A DNA stretch of 53,049 nucleotides, from positions 1 through 53,049 of the forward strand of contig JAGCYH010000055.1 of assembly GCA_017960905.1 (NCBI GenBank), read 5' to 3'. Positions 8,662-16,882 of the stretch are shown piece by piece (position 1 is the stretch's first letter; each line of letters begins with the position of its first letter). Under the pieces are notes generated by a model. The model was not told the origin of the DNA. It saw nothing but the letters and a program-made list of their open reading frames with translations, and made no database searches. This DNA comes from Bacteroidales bacterium (GTDB lineage Bacteria; Bacteroidota; Bacteroidia; Bacteroidales; Marinilabiliaceae). Position numbers and translations under genes: made by a program.

Positions 8662-9897
8662 TCATTCGAATTCCGCTTTAAGAATTGACAACACTTCGTT
8701 AATAGTCTCTTCCTCGAGGTCAGTGCGTTTGTTCAGCTCGTCGAATCCGAGTTCCAGAACCGATTTAGCGGTGTCGCAACCGGCTTGTTTCAGCACGTCG
8801 ATAATCCAGCCGTCGATTTCGTCGGCGAATTCGTCAAGGTTGACGTCCTCCTCCGATTCAGCCGATTCGCGGAATACATCTATCTCGTAATCACACAGTT
8901 TGCTTGCCAGCTTGATGTTGCTGCCACCCTTACCGATAGCGAGCGACACTTCGTCGGCATTGAGGTAAACCTCGGCGTGTTTTGTCTCTTCTATTATCTT
9001 GATACTGTTGATTTTAGCGGGGCTTAAAGCTCGTTGTATGTAGAGCTGAATGTTGGTAGTGTAGTTGATCACATCGATGTTCTCGTTGCGCAGTTCGCGC
9101 ACGATGCTGTGGATACGCGAGCCTTTCATACCAACGCATGCGCCAACCGGGTCGATGCGGTCGTCGTATGACTCGACCTCCACTTTGGCGCGCTCGCCCG
9201 GCATGCGGACGATTTTTTTGATGGTTATAAGACCATCAAAAATCTCGGGCACCTCGTTCTCGAACAGACGTTCGAGGAACACAGGCGAGGTGCGCGAAAG
9301 GATGATGAGCGGACTGTTGTTCTTGATTTCGACGCGTATAACGACAGCGCGAAGCGTGTCGCCCTTGCGGAAGAAATCCGACGGTATCTGCTCGGTTTTC
9401 GGAAGGATAAGATCGTTGCCGTCGTCGTCGCGCACGAGGACTTCGCGTTTCCAAACTTGATAGACTTCGCCAGTAACTATCTGACCTATACGCTCTTTGT
9501 AGAGTTGGTAGATGTTGTCTTTCTCAAAATCCATAAACGAGCCCGCCAGGTTCTGGCGGAGGCTCAGAATCGTACGACGGCCGAAGTCCTTAAGCTCCAG
9601 CTGCTCGGTAACGTCCTCACCGATTTCGAAGTCGGCGTCGATTTTCTTGGCGTCCGAAAGCGAAATCTGCAGCTCGGGGTTTTCAACCTTGCCGTCTTCG
9701 ACAACCTTGCGGTTGCGGTAGATTTCGAACTCACCCGTGTTAGGGTTGATGATGACATTGAAATTCTCGTCAGTGCCGTATTGTTTCACCAATACGCTGC
9801 GGAATGTGTCTTCAAGGATTCGAACCATCGTAGCTCTGTCGATGTTTTTCTGCTCCTTAAACTCTGCGAATGTGTCTGTCAAATTTATCTTTTCCAT
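8662..9897 (-). CDS. nusA: Transcription termination/antitermination factor NusA
   Basis: 411 residues. It binds RNA polymerase and nascent RNA and modulates pausing, termination and antitermination. An N-terminal polymerase-binding domain (1-~130) is followed by an S1 domain (GQIVTGEVYQVWKREVLV), a KH domain with PVGACVGMKGSRI, a second KH domain with SLAIGKGGSNIKLA and a short acidic C-terminal tail. The frame begins with GTG-ATG; I take the ATG at 9897. It is 8 bases after rimP and about 64 bases before the infB ATG, the standard operon order. A quasi-palindrome (gat...atggt / accat...atc) lies at 9211-9244. Confidence 0.97.
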   Translation of the reverse strand: MEKINLTDTFAEFKEQKNIDRATMVRILEDTFRSVLVKQYGTDENFNVIINPNTGEFEIYRNRKVVEDGKVENPELQISLSDAKKIDADFEIGEDVTEQLELKDFGRRTILSLRQNLAGSFMDFEKDNIYQLYKERIGQIVTGEVYQVWKREVLVRDDDGNDLILPKTEQIPSDFFRKGDTLRAVVIRVEIKNNSPLIILSRTSPVFLERLFENEVPEIFDGLITIKKIVRMPGERAKVEVESYDDRIDPVGACVGMKGSRIHSIVRELRNENIDVINYTTNIQLYIQRALSPAKINSIKIIEETKHAEVYLNADEVSLAIGKGGSNIKLASKLCDYEIDVFRESAESEEDVNLDEFADEIDGWIIDVLKQAGCDTAKSVLELGFDELNKRTDLEEETINEVLSILKAEFE

Positions 9898-9905
9898 CAC
9901 GATTC

Positions 9906-10373
9906 TTATTTGAAAGATATTATGTCTTTTACTGTTTTTACTTCATCATATTTGTAGCGGTAGGTGTTCAAGACTGTGGTTTTCTTCTTGCTGCCTTCCT
10001 CTTTTATTTTCTCTTCCACTTCGATGCCGAAGCCTTCGGCATCGGCATCGGTGAGAGTGCCTTTGAAGCGCGAGCCGTTGAGGCGCGTCACTTCAACCTG
10101 GTTGCCTATGTTCTTCTCAAACTGCCCGGGCACTTTGAGCTCGCAACCTATTCCGGCCGACGATACCTGCAACTCGTAGTCCTCAACATCGCGATTGAGA
10201 CTTGCCTCAATCAGCCGGCTCAGTTCCACGCAATAATCAATCGATATTCCGTTCTTGCTGTCGACCACCACAGTAATCACATTGTCGGGCGTCACCGTTA
10301 TCTCTACGATGAAGTTGCCGTCGGCTGTGATGCGGGGCGCAATTATCTGTTCTACAATATCTTTTGTTATCAT
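9906..10373 (-). CDS. rimP: Ribosome maturation factor RimP
   Basis: 155 residues, normal length. It assists 30S subunit maturation. It shows the N-terminal alpha/beta domain (FIVEITVTPDNVITVVVDSKNGISIDYCVELSRLIEASL), the EDYELQVSSAGIG motif, and a C-terminal SH3-like barrel with RFKGTLTDADAEGF. It is the first gene of the operon with nusA and infB. The promoter is at 10446-10476, and the leader between contains a nested hairpin at 10384-10436. A perfect 10-bp inverted repeat (10022-10044) sits in the DADAEGFGIE region. Confidence 0.95.
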   Translation of the reverse strand: MITKDIVEQIIAPRITADGNFIVEITVTPDNVITVVVDSKNGISIDYCVELSRLIEASLNRDVEDYELQVSSAGIGCELKVPGQFEKNIGNQVEVTRLNGSRFKGTLTDADAEGFGIEVEEKIKEEGSKKKTTVLNTYRYKYDEVKTVKDIISFK

Positions 10374-10383
10374 TGCTTCTCTG

Positions 10384-10436
10384 TTTTACAAGTAATAAAA
10401 TAGGGGACGTTAGTCCCCTACAATGCAATTGTAAAA
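10384..10436 (-). promoter_or_regulatory. Nested hairpin in the rimP operon leader
   Basis: Inner stem taggggac/gtccccta (10401-10408 with 10413-10420, 4-nt loop) inside an outer stem ttttacaa/ttgtaaaa (10384-10391 with 10429-10436). On the transcribed minus strand the inner hairpin is followed by ttttatt, so it could terminate or attenuate transcription ahead of rimP. A palindromic repeat element is the alternative. Confidence 0.6.
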
Positions 10437-10445
10437 TACTGGGCG

Positions 10446-10476
10446 CAAAGATACTGCTTTTTTATCTTATTGCAAA
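10446..10476 (-). promoter_or_regulatory. Promoter of the rimP-nusA-infB operon
   Basis: On the minus strand TTTG (10476-10473), exactly 19 bases, then TATCTTTG (10453-10446). This is a full match to the Bacteroidota sigma-ABfr consensus TTTG-N19-TAnnTTTG. The predicted transcript begins near 10438, giving a leader of about 65 bases. Confidence 0.85.
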
Positions 10477-10527
10477 TATATGCAATGAAAATATTATGTT
10501 TTTTTAAGATTTTTGCGACCGACAATA

Positions 10528-12069
10528 TTATTTCGGCTCAAGTGTTACGAGCGGGATTATCATCTCCTCCATCGAGATGCCGCCGTGCTGGAAGGTGTCG
10601 TTGAACTGCTGCACGTACTGGTTCATATTGTTGGGATAGACGAAGAAGTCGTTGCCTTCGGCGAAAGCGAAACTCGTCAGTATGTTGGCGCGAGGCAGCA
10701 TTGCTGCCTCGGGATTCTGTATCGCGAAGACGTTCTTCTCGTTGTACGACATTTTCTTGCCTGTCTTGTAGCGCAGGTTGGTATTGAGGTCGCGGTCGCC
10801 GACGATTTTCTGCGGATTGGTAACGCGTATGGCGCCGTGGTCGGTGGTGAGCATGATTTTAGTGCCCTGATTTTTTATTTCGAGCATAAGCTCGTAGAGC
10901 GCACTATGCTCGAACCACGACTTGGTGATAGAGCGGTAAGCCGCCTCGTCGTTCGAGAGCTCCTTCACCATTTTGATGTCGGTGCGGGCGTGCGAAAGCA
11001 TGTCTACGAAGTTGTAAACGAAGACGTTAAGATTGTTCTGTTTGTATCGCGGGAAGATATTGAGCAGGCGCGAGCCCGAAGCCGCGTCGTTTATTTTGTA
11101 ATATCCGTACGACATGTCGTGCTTACGGTAGCGCTCGAGCAGAGTGCCCACAAGCTGGTTCTCGTACTGGTTTTGACTTGTCTCGTCGTCGTCGTTTTCC
11201 TCTATCCAATACTGCGGATACAACTGTTTGATTTGCAGCGGCATAAGTCCCGAAACGAGAGCGTTTCGGGCATACATGGTGGCAGTAGGCAAAATGCTGC
11301 TATAGAGCTCAGTATCGATGTTGAAGTCGGGTGCGAGCAGCGGGCGTATCGTCTCCCACTGGTCGAGGCGGAAGTTGTCGATGACGATGAGCACTATCTT
11401 TTCGCCTTTGTCGAGCAGTGGCAGGACGCGTCGGCTCATGACGCGGTGCGACATGAGCGGCGCCTCGTCGGGGTTGGTGAACCAGCGAACGTAGTTGTTG
11501 CGCACGAATTTCACGAAGCCGAGGTTGGCCTCCTGCTTCTGCATGAGCTGTATGTCGTCGAGTGTCTTGAGGTTTTGCAGTTCGAGTTCCCAGAACACGA
11601 GTTTCTGGTAGAGCCGCGCCCAATCGTCGAACGTGCGGCACTCCATAGTTTGCATTGTGATATTAGAGAACTGGCTCTGGTACTTGGTTTGCGTGGTCTC
11701 GTTGATGAGGCGGCGGCTGTCGATGTTTTTCTTCACACAGATAAGCAGCTGGCTCGGATTGACAGGTTTTATCAGGTAATCGGCTATTTTAGAGCCGATT
11801 GCCTGGTCCATGATGTTTTCTTCTTCGTTTTTGGTAACCATCACCACCGGCACTTCGGGGCGCAGGACCTTGATTTCCGACAGCGTGTCGAGGCCCGACA
11901 AGCCGGGCATATTCTCATCGAGGAAAATCAAGTCGCACGTTTCGGCCTTCAGCTCTTCGAGGGCATCGTAACCGTTTGTACAACAGCGCACTTCGTAGCC
12001 TTTACTTTCCAAATAAAGGCGGTGCGCTTTGAACATCTCTATTTCGTCGTCGATCCAAAGTATTCTCAT
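10528..12069 (-). CDS. porX: PorX-type response regulator with PglZ/alkaline-phosphatase-fold effector
   Basis: 513 residues from the ATG at 12069 (MRILWIDDE). Residues 1-~120 are a receiver domain with acidic pocket D7/D8, phospho-acceptor D51 (LIFLDENMPG) and conserved K (YLIKP). A helical linker leads to a PglZ-like alkaline-phosphatase-superfamily domain: VLIVIDNFRLDQW, ILPTATMYARN (candidate nucleophile Thr), TTDHGAIRV and the C-terminal GGISMEEMIIPL. In Porphyromonas gingivalis PorX is the response regulator of T9SS genes, works with PorY, and has phosphodiesterase activity. No kinase lies directly beside it. It follows porW by 21 bases in the same direction. A perfect 10-nt-arm inverted repeat lies at 10691-10711. 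Confidence 0.93.
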   Translation of the reverse strand: MRILWIDDEIEMFKAHRLYLESKGYEVRCCTNGYDALEELKAETCDLIFLDENMPGLSGLDTLSEIKVLRPEVPVVMVTKNEEENIMDQAIGSKIADYLIKPVNPSQLLICVKKNIDSRRLINETTQTKYQSQFSNITMQTMECRTFDDWARLYQKLVFWELELQNLKTLDDIQLMQKQEANLGFVKFVRNNYVRWFTNPDEAPLMSHRVMSRRVLPLLDKGEKIVLIVIDNFRLDQWETIRPLLAPDFNIDTELYSSILPTATMYARNALVSGLMPLQIKQLYPQYWIEENDDDETSQNQYENQLVGTLLERYRKHDMSYGYYKINDAASGSRLLNIFPRYKQNNLNVFVYNFVDMLSHARTDIKMVKELSNDEAAYRSITKSWFEHSALYELMLEIKNQGTKIMLTTDHGAIRVTNPQKIVGDRDLNTNLRYKTGKKMSYNEKNVFAIQNPEAAMLPRANILTSFAFAEGNDFFVYPNNMNQYVQQFNDTFQHGGISMEEMIIPLVTLEPK

Positions 12070-12090
12070 ATCCAATGCCGTTTAAATAGG

Positions 12091-14826
12091 TTAGTATTTG
12101 TTTTTCAGATAGTTATCGTTGAAGAAAGCGTCGTAGTCGCCACCCAAATCCGACAGGATGAGCATACGCGTGTTGTTGTCCGACACGGCGTAGATGGTAG
12201 GCAGCGCCTCGGAACTGATTTCGCTCCAGAATTTTTGTTCGCGAAGCGAATAAAAATACTCCATAGCTCGGCGAGCATTTTCAAAGCCTTCTATCACAAG
12301 CACTTGACGGTCGTCGGCAAGGCGCACCATGCTTATGTCGAAGTCGTCGATGATGTAATTGCTGAAGTTATAGTCGGCAATGAGGTACTGCGCGCGGTTC
12401 TGCATTCCGGCATCGACGACGCACACGACGGTGTGCGTCGTGTCGGGGTTGAACGCGTATGTATTCTGCTGAGCCTGAGTAGCTTCGGCTGTGCGGCCAG
12501 CCTCAGCCAACGGTGACACGTAAGGTGTAGCCTTGACAGGCTCAAGACCCTCGTCGAGTTTGGCGAGGAAGACGCGGGCGAGCGAATCTTCCTCGGAACC
12601 GACATAACGTTGCGTGATGGTAACGAGGTCGTTGCGGAACTCGCTCTTTTGCGCGTTCTTGGCGTACGCCAACGAGCGCACAATCAGATACTTAGGTTCG
12701 TACTGACGGTTGGCGGTATCGGTCATAGCCGAAGTCGCCGAAGCGATAGCTTCGGCGTAACGTCCGCCGAGATATGCGTTGTATGTCTGCTCGTAACGTT
12801 GCTCACGTTCAGCACGTTGCAGATTTTGCGTTTCGAAATAATTGTCGGATTTGAGGTATTGTGCGAAATCGCTATTGCCGAATTCACGGCGGATAATAGC
12901 CGCCGTGGTCTCGGCGCCCGCAAGGTCGCCCTGTTTCATCTGTGAGAAGTAGAGCATCACAAGCGTGTTGTAGCGGTTGGGGCTTTTCGGGTAGCGCTCG
13001 GTTTGCCTACTGAACTGCGACGTGGCCGAAGTATAATCTCTGATGTCGTCGTAAAGTATTGAACCGCTGGCAAATAGCGCGTCGTCAATTAGGCGGTTGC
13101 ACTCGGCTTGCGCCTCGACGGTAAGTGGCAGGCCTGCCAAAAGCGACTCGCGTGTAACTTCGATCGGCGCTTGCGGCTTGTTATCGGTCTGTTGCTGTGC
13201 ATTCTGCTGACTGCCAGAGTTTTGCGCGCCAGCCGACTGATTTTCTTCGTCGCCGAAACCATCTTCGAGGTCGCTCACAGAGTGCGACGACTTGTCGCCA
13301 CGGCGCCAGTTGTCCTCGTTTTTGCGGCGCCCCCATTTCGAGAGGAAGGTGCTGCGGCCAGCCGACACGGTAGATGTGTTGTAGAAGTACCATTTGTTCA
13401 TCGAGCTTGAGCCGGTGCGGTTGCTGGTAAGCTGGTAGTACTCCGACTGCGACATAGTCTCGTTCATCTCGGCCTGTCGTGCGGCTTCGGCCGCACGACG
13501 TTCGTCTTCTATCTTATCCAAGATACTCTTAATCACCTTGTTGCGGTCTTTCTCACTCATATTTGCCACACGCAGCAGCGAGTCGTTGTTTTCGATAATG
13601 CGCAGCTGATCGGCCAACGGCTTATATTTTTGCGAGTTTTGCTGAGCCTCTTTTTTGCGCAAGTTGCTGTCGTCTAAGAAGAAAGCAGCGCTATCGAGAG
13701 CCTCGCTCGTCGGAATGTACTGTGGTTCAGCAATATATATATCGGCAAGAGCCATGAACGACAATCCTTTCTGATTGTCGTTCGACACGCTTTTCTGCAC
13801 CGACTGTCGAAAGTCGTCGATGGCGGCGTTTTTGTTGCCTTTGTTGAGCTCCATTTTTCCGAGCGAATAGTAAATCTGGTCGAGCTGCTCGTTGTTTTTG
13901 CTGTCTTTGGCCATTTTGCGGAGCTTTTTCTCGGCCACGGCCAGTTCTTCGGGCGTAGTGGCCACGGTGGCGAGGTCGAGTTTAGCGGCAAACGCCATGT
14001 TGTAGTCGGCCATGCCTCTCGAGAGTTCGAGGAAGAGCGGCGCGGCCTTCTCATTCTCGCCGTTGTGGCGGTATAGCTGAGCCAGAATGTACTTGTAGCG
14101 CCGTTTGGTATGGCGGTCGGTGGTGTTTTTCACAGCGCCCTCCATGTATGGTATCGCCTCGCGGTATTGCGACTGACGGATATGTATGTTGGCATACGCG
14201 GCCATGTACTCGCCGTAGAGTTCTTCGGGTGCAACACCGTCGAGGTCGTAGCTCTCGAGCGCGCTCACGGCATTGTTGTAAAGGTCTTTTTGCGCGTATG
14301 CTATTGATTTCCAGATTTTCCCCTCGTAACTTGTGCGTTCGCCCTCGTATTTGCGCGACAGATAGTCGAAATAATCGACGGCTTCGTCCTCTTCGTGAAG
14401 CACCACATTTGCCTTACCCAGAAGCAGATACGACTCGGCCACATAGGGATTGAACTCCTCCTGCGCCGCAAAACGCTTGTATTTTTCCGAAGGGTTGTCT
14501 TTTTTCTTCGGTTTTGCCGTAATAGAGTGAAGCTGAATGAGTTTGTGGCCTTTTTTTAATGCCGTTTCCATATCCGAGGCACCGCTTTTTGCCGCAGTGG
14601 CGTCGGAGAACTCATAGACGGGCAGCACAGCGCTGTAGTCGTTTTTGTAGGCGGTGCGAATCTTACCGACGCCATCGTTAAACGCCTCTACACCATTGAA
14701 ATAGACATTGTAGTTCGATGTGAGCATCTGATAATGCCTACTGGTCCATGTATTCTTTTTGTTTGAGCACGAAAACGTGCTCAAAACACTAATTATCAAT
14801 ATTATATATCTCAGTTTATGGTGCAT
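12091..14826 (-). CDS. porW: PorW/SprE-type TPR lipoprotein of the type IX secretion system
   Basis: 911 residues. The signal peptide ends in a lipobox (STFSC), then SNKKNTWTSRHYQMLTSNYN, which is the conserved start of PorW/SprE proteins. Residues ~90-380 are tetratricopeptide repeats (for example AESYLLLGKANVVLHEEDEA), followed by a charged low-complexity stretch (~430-560), more TPR-like helices and a C-terminal domain around 780-900. PorW/SprE is an outer-membrane lipoprotein needed for T9SS function in Porphyromonas and Flavobacterium. The tandem with porX suggests co-expression of the secretion apparatus and its regulator. It carries perfect inverted repeats at 12416-12441, 13476-13499, 13756-13783 and, within the signal-peptide region, 14762-14785. 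Confidence 0.9.
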   Translation of the reverse strand: MHHKLRYIILIISVLSTFSCSNKKNTWTSRHYQMLTSNYNVYFNGVEAFNDGVGKIRTAYKNDYSAVLPVYEFSDATAAKSGASDMETALKKGHKLIQLHSITAKPKKKDNPSEKYKRFAAQEEFNPYVAESYLLLGKANVVLHEEDEAVDYFDYLSRKYEGERTSYEGKIWKSIAYAQKDLYNNAVSALESYDLDGVAPEELYGEYMAAYANIHIRQSQYREAIPYMEGAVKNTTDRHTKRRYKYILAQLYRHNGENEKAAPLFLELSRGMADYNMAFAAKLDLATVATTPEELAVAEKKLRKMAKDSKNNEQLDQIYYSLGKMELNKGNKNAAIDDFRQSVQKSVSNDNQKGLSFMALADIYIAEPQYIPTSEALDSAAFFLDDSNLRKKEAQQNSQKYKPLADQLRIIENNDSLLRVANMSEKDRNKVIKSILDKIEDERRAAEAARQAEMNETMSQSEYYQLTSNRTGSSSMNKWYFYNTSTVSAGRSTFLSKWGRRKNEDNWRRGDKSSHSVSDLEDGFGDEENQSAGAQNSGSQQNAQQQTDNKPQAPIEVTRESLLAGLPLTVEAQAECNRLIDDALFASGSILYDDIRDYTSATSQFSRQTERYPKSPNRYNTLVMLYFSQMKQGDLAGAETTAAIIRREFGNSDFAQYLKSDNYFETQNLQRAEREQRYEQTYNAYLGGRYAEAIASATSAMTDTANRQYEPKYLIVRSLAYAKNAQKSEFRNDLVTITQRYVGSEEDSLARVFLAKLDEGLEPVKATPYVSPLAEAGRTAEATQAQQNTYAFNPDTTHTVVCVVDAGMQNRAQYLIADYNFSNYIIDDFDISMVRLADDRQVLVIEGFENARRAMEYFYSLREQKFWSEISSEALPTIYAVSDNNTRMLILSDLGGDYDAFFNDNYLKNKY

Positions 14827-14885
14827 TTTAACGGCAAACTGCTAACATAATAACTCAAAACCGCCCGATTTATTATAAGGCGTTG

Positions 14886-14893
14886 CAAATTTA
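14886..14893 (-). promoter_or_regulatory. -7 box upstream of porW
   Basis: On the minus strand TAAATTTG, an exact TAnnTTTG, 60 bases upstream of the porW ATG. A TTTG lies 15 bases further upstream, closer than the usual 19-21. Confidence 0.5.
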
Positions 14894-15012
14894 ATAAAAA
14901 TGATTTAACAAACGAGATTGGCCCAAAAACTCACAGCACTCGACAGCGAAAAAATATGCACAGGCATCATCCGCAAGCAACTTTTATTCACATTCGTTCG
15001 TATAAACAAATT

Positions 15013-15777
15013 ATGCTTAGACGAAAATTATCCATATTATTCATTGTTTTGTGTGGCTTCACAAGCCTCAGAGCGCAGATTGACTCGACGGAGATAAACC
15101 GCGAAACAGATGGTGTGCGCGAAGGTTTTTGGCGTATCGAAGGTATCAACGGCAAAGTTGAGGAAGGCAATTACGCCGCAGGTAAAAAAGTGGGAATCTG
15201 GAAAACCACGAAAAATGGTATAATACAAAGCGAAGTAACATTCACCGACGGCCAAGCCATCGGTGAGGCTACTATTTACTTCCCCGACGGCACTCTGATG
15301 GAGAAAGGCTACTGGAACATCGACCACTGGGAAGGCGGCTACGACCGTTACCACGAGAACGGCAAGAAAGCCTGCCAGTTCACATACGACAAACGCGGGC
15401 GGCGCGAAGGCCGCCAGCTCTATTTCCACGAAAACGGCAAAGTGCTATACGACGGCGAATGGAAAGGCGGCAAGATTGTAGGCACGCTCTCGATGTTCAA
15501 CGACCAAGGCCAGAAGGTTCTCGAACGCAACTACAGCGAGTCGGGCAAGTTCGAAGGCGCCACCGAAATACAAGTCTCGGCAGCGAAAGCCAACGTGTCG
15601 GCTGAGTTCACGGGCACGGGCAACTTCACACTCTACAACCTCAAAGGCAAAGTAGAACGCAAAGGCTATTTCAGACAAGGAAAACTCATCGACGGTGAGA
15701 TGTACATATACAACGCTTCGGGCACTCTGCAACGCACCGATGTGTATAAAAATGGCGAATTGAAATCGTCGAAATAA
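15013..15777 (+). CDS. Secreted MORN-like (YwqK-type) repeat protein
   Basis: 254 residues from the ATG at 15013 (MLRRKLSILFIVLCGFTSLRAQ), which gives a clean signal peptide; an upstream in-frame ATG at 14956 would add a charged extension before it. The mature part is a string of about eight beta-hairpin repeats of MORN-variant type: REGFWRIEG, KVGIWKTTKNG, GEATIYFPDGTLMEKGYW, GYDRYHENGKKA, GRQLYFHENGKVLYDGEW, GTLSMFNDQGQKV, FTLYNLKGKVERKGYF and GEMYIYNASGTLQRTDVY. Such proteins are often labelled YwqK-family antitoxin, but no toxin gene is beside this one and the secreted location argues against that role. The function is unknown. It is divergent from porW and followed after 43 bases by the glycosyltransferase. 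Confidence 0.75.
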   Translation: MLRRKLSILFIVLCGFTSLRAQIDSTEINRETDGVREGFWRIEGINGKVEEGNYAAGKKVGIWKTTKNGIIQSEVTFTDGQAIGEATIYFPDGTLMEKGYWNIDHWEGGYDRYHENGKKACQFTYDKRGRREGRQLYFHENGKVLYDGEWKGGKIVGTLSMFNDQGQKVLERNYSESGKFEGATEIQVSAAKANVSAEFTGTGNFTLYNLKGKVERKGYFRQGKLIDGEMYIYNASGTLQRTDVYKNGELKSSK

Positions 15778-15820
15778 CAGCGCACTATGCGCTGCTGAGC
15801 GACGCAGTGTTTTCAGTGGG

Positions 15821-16819
15821 ATGAAAATCTTGGTAACAGCTTTGGATTGGGGACTGGGGCACGCCACACGCACCGTGCCCGTAATCCGTTATCTTTTGTC
15901 GAAAGGGCATACCGTGGTCCTTGCGGGCAGCGGCAGGTCGCTCATGCTGTTGCACAACGACTTCCCGCAGCTTGATGTCGTTGAGCTGGAGTCGTTCTCA
16001 CCGCGTTATTTCCGCCGATTGCCGCAATGGCTTGCCATTGCGATGCAAACGCCCCGATTCGTGCGGTGCATCCGCCGCGAATACAAACAGACGCAAACAA
16101 TTGTAAAACAGCTGAATATCGACGCCATAGTGAGCGACAACCGCTATGGCGTGCGCAGCGACCGATGCCAGTCGGTACTGCTGACACACCAGACCGCGCC
16201 GCACATAGCTTCGTGGGCACCTCGATGGATAGAACGGCTGTTCGCACGCGCTCTCAGCCGCTACATCAACCGTTTCGACCTGTGTCTGATACCCGACACG
16301 GCACCGTCGCCCGACGGACTGTCGGGCGACCTGTCGGACCTGCGCTACGTGCGCTGCCACGTAAAACGAGTTGGGCTGCTGTCGAGGACCGACATATCGA
16401 ACGTGGTAACAATCAGCCAATCAATTGATTGGCTGGCAATAATATCGGGGCCGGAACCACAGCGTACGCTCTTTGAACAGGCGGTGGCTAACTTCTTCAC
16501 ACACCAGGACGGGCGGAAAATAATAGTACGAGGTTTGCCGCCGGCAAACCTCACATTCGCCATCAACGGCATAGAATACCACTCGCATTGCTCGCCGTTG
16601 GAACTTAAAGCGCTCATTATGAGCGCGAAAAACATCATCGCCCGTTCGGGTTATACTACCCTGATGGACCTGATGACACTCAACCGCCGCGCCATTCTCG
16701 TACCCACGCATGGCCAAGCCGAACAGGAATATCTTGCGCGCCACGCCGCGCAGAAGTTCCAATTCACACACACGACGCAAAAAGATTTGAGAAAGTTGAA
16801 AATTCAAATTGAAAGCTGA
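15821..16819 (+). CDS. Glycosyltransferase-like protein (GT-B, UDP-glycosyltransferase/MurG type)
   Basis: 332 residues. The N terminus MKILVTALDWGLGHATRTVPVIRYLLSKGHTVVLAGSG has the glycine-rich loop and Rossmann strand-helix order of GT-B enzymes. The C-terminal half has FAINGIEYHSHCSPLELKALIMSAKNIIARSGYTTLMDLMTLNRRAILVPTHGQAEQEYLARH, which matches the nucleotide-sugar-binding site of COG1819/MurG-like proteins. It is cytoplasmic or membrane-peripheral; donor and acceptor are unknown. It precedes the sensor kinase by 63 bases and may share a transcript with it. Two near-perfect palindromes with almost no spacer lie inside: 16414-16435 (22 nt, no centre) and 16530-16552 (11-nt arms, 1-nt centre), the second encoding RGLPPANL. 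Confidence 0.8.
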   Translation: MKILVTALDWGLGHATRTVPVIRYLLSKGHTVVLAGSGRSLMLLHNDFPQLDVVELESFSPRYFRRLPQWLAIAMQTPRFVRCIRREYKQTQTIVKQLNIDAIVSDNRYGVRSDRCQSVLLTHQTAPHIASWAPRWIERLFARALSRYINRFDLCLIPDTAPSPDGLSGDLSDLRYVRCHVKRVGLLSRTDISNVVTISQSIDWLAIISGPEPQRTLFEQAVANFFTHQDGRKIIVRGLPPANLTFAINGIEYHSHCSPLELKALIMSAKNIIARSGYTTLMDLMTLNRRAILVPTHGQAEQEYLARHAAQKFQFTHTTQKDLRKLKIQIES

Positions 16820-16882
16820 CGTTTTCTTTTGACCGTGAAAAACAGAAACTATGTAAAACGTCAATTCGTATTAAAATCGAAA

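Noticed and set aside
10513..12516. 667-codon open frame on the + strand opposite porX and the end of porW
   Set aside because: It spans two confidently identified minus-strand genes and their gap. Its composition (H, V, E, R rich) is that of an antisense frame.
15013..15777. Antitoxin of a toxin-antitoxin pair (YwqK label)
   Set aside because: It has a signal peptide and there is no toxin-like gene beside it.
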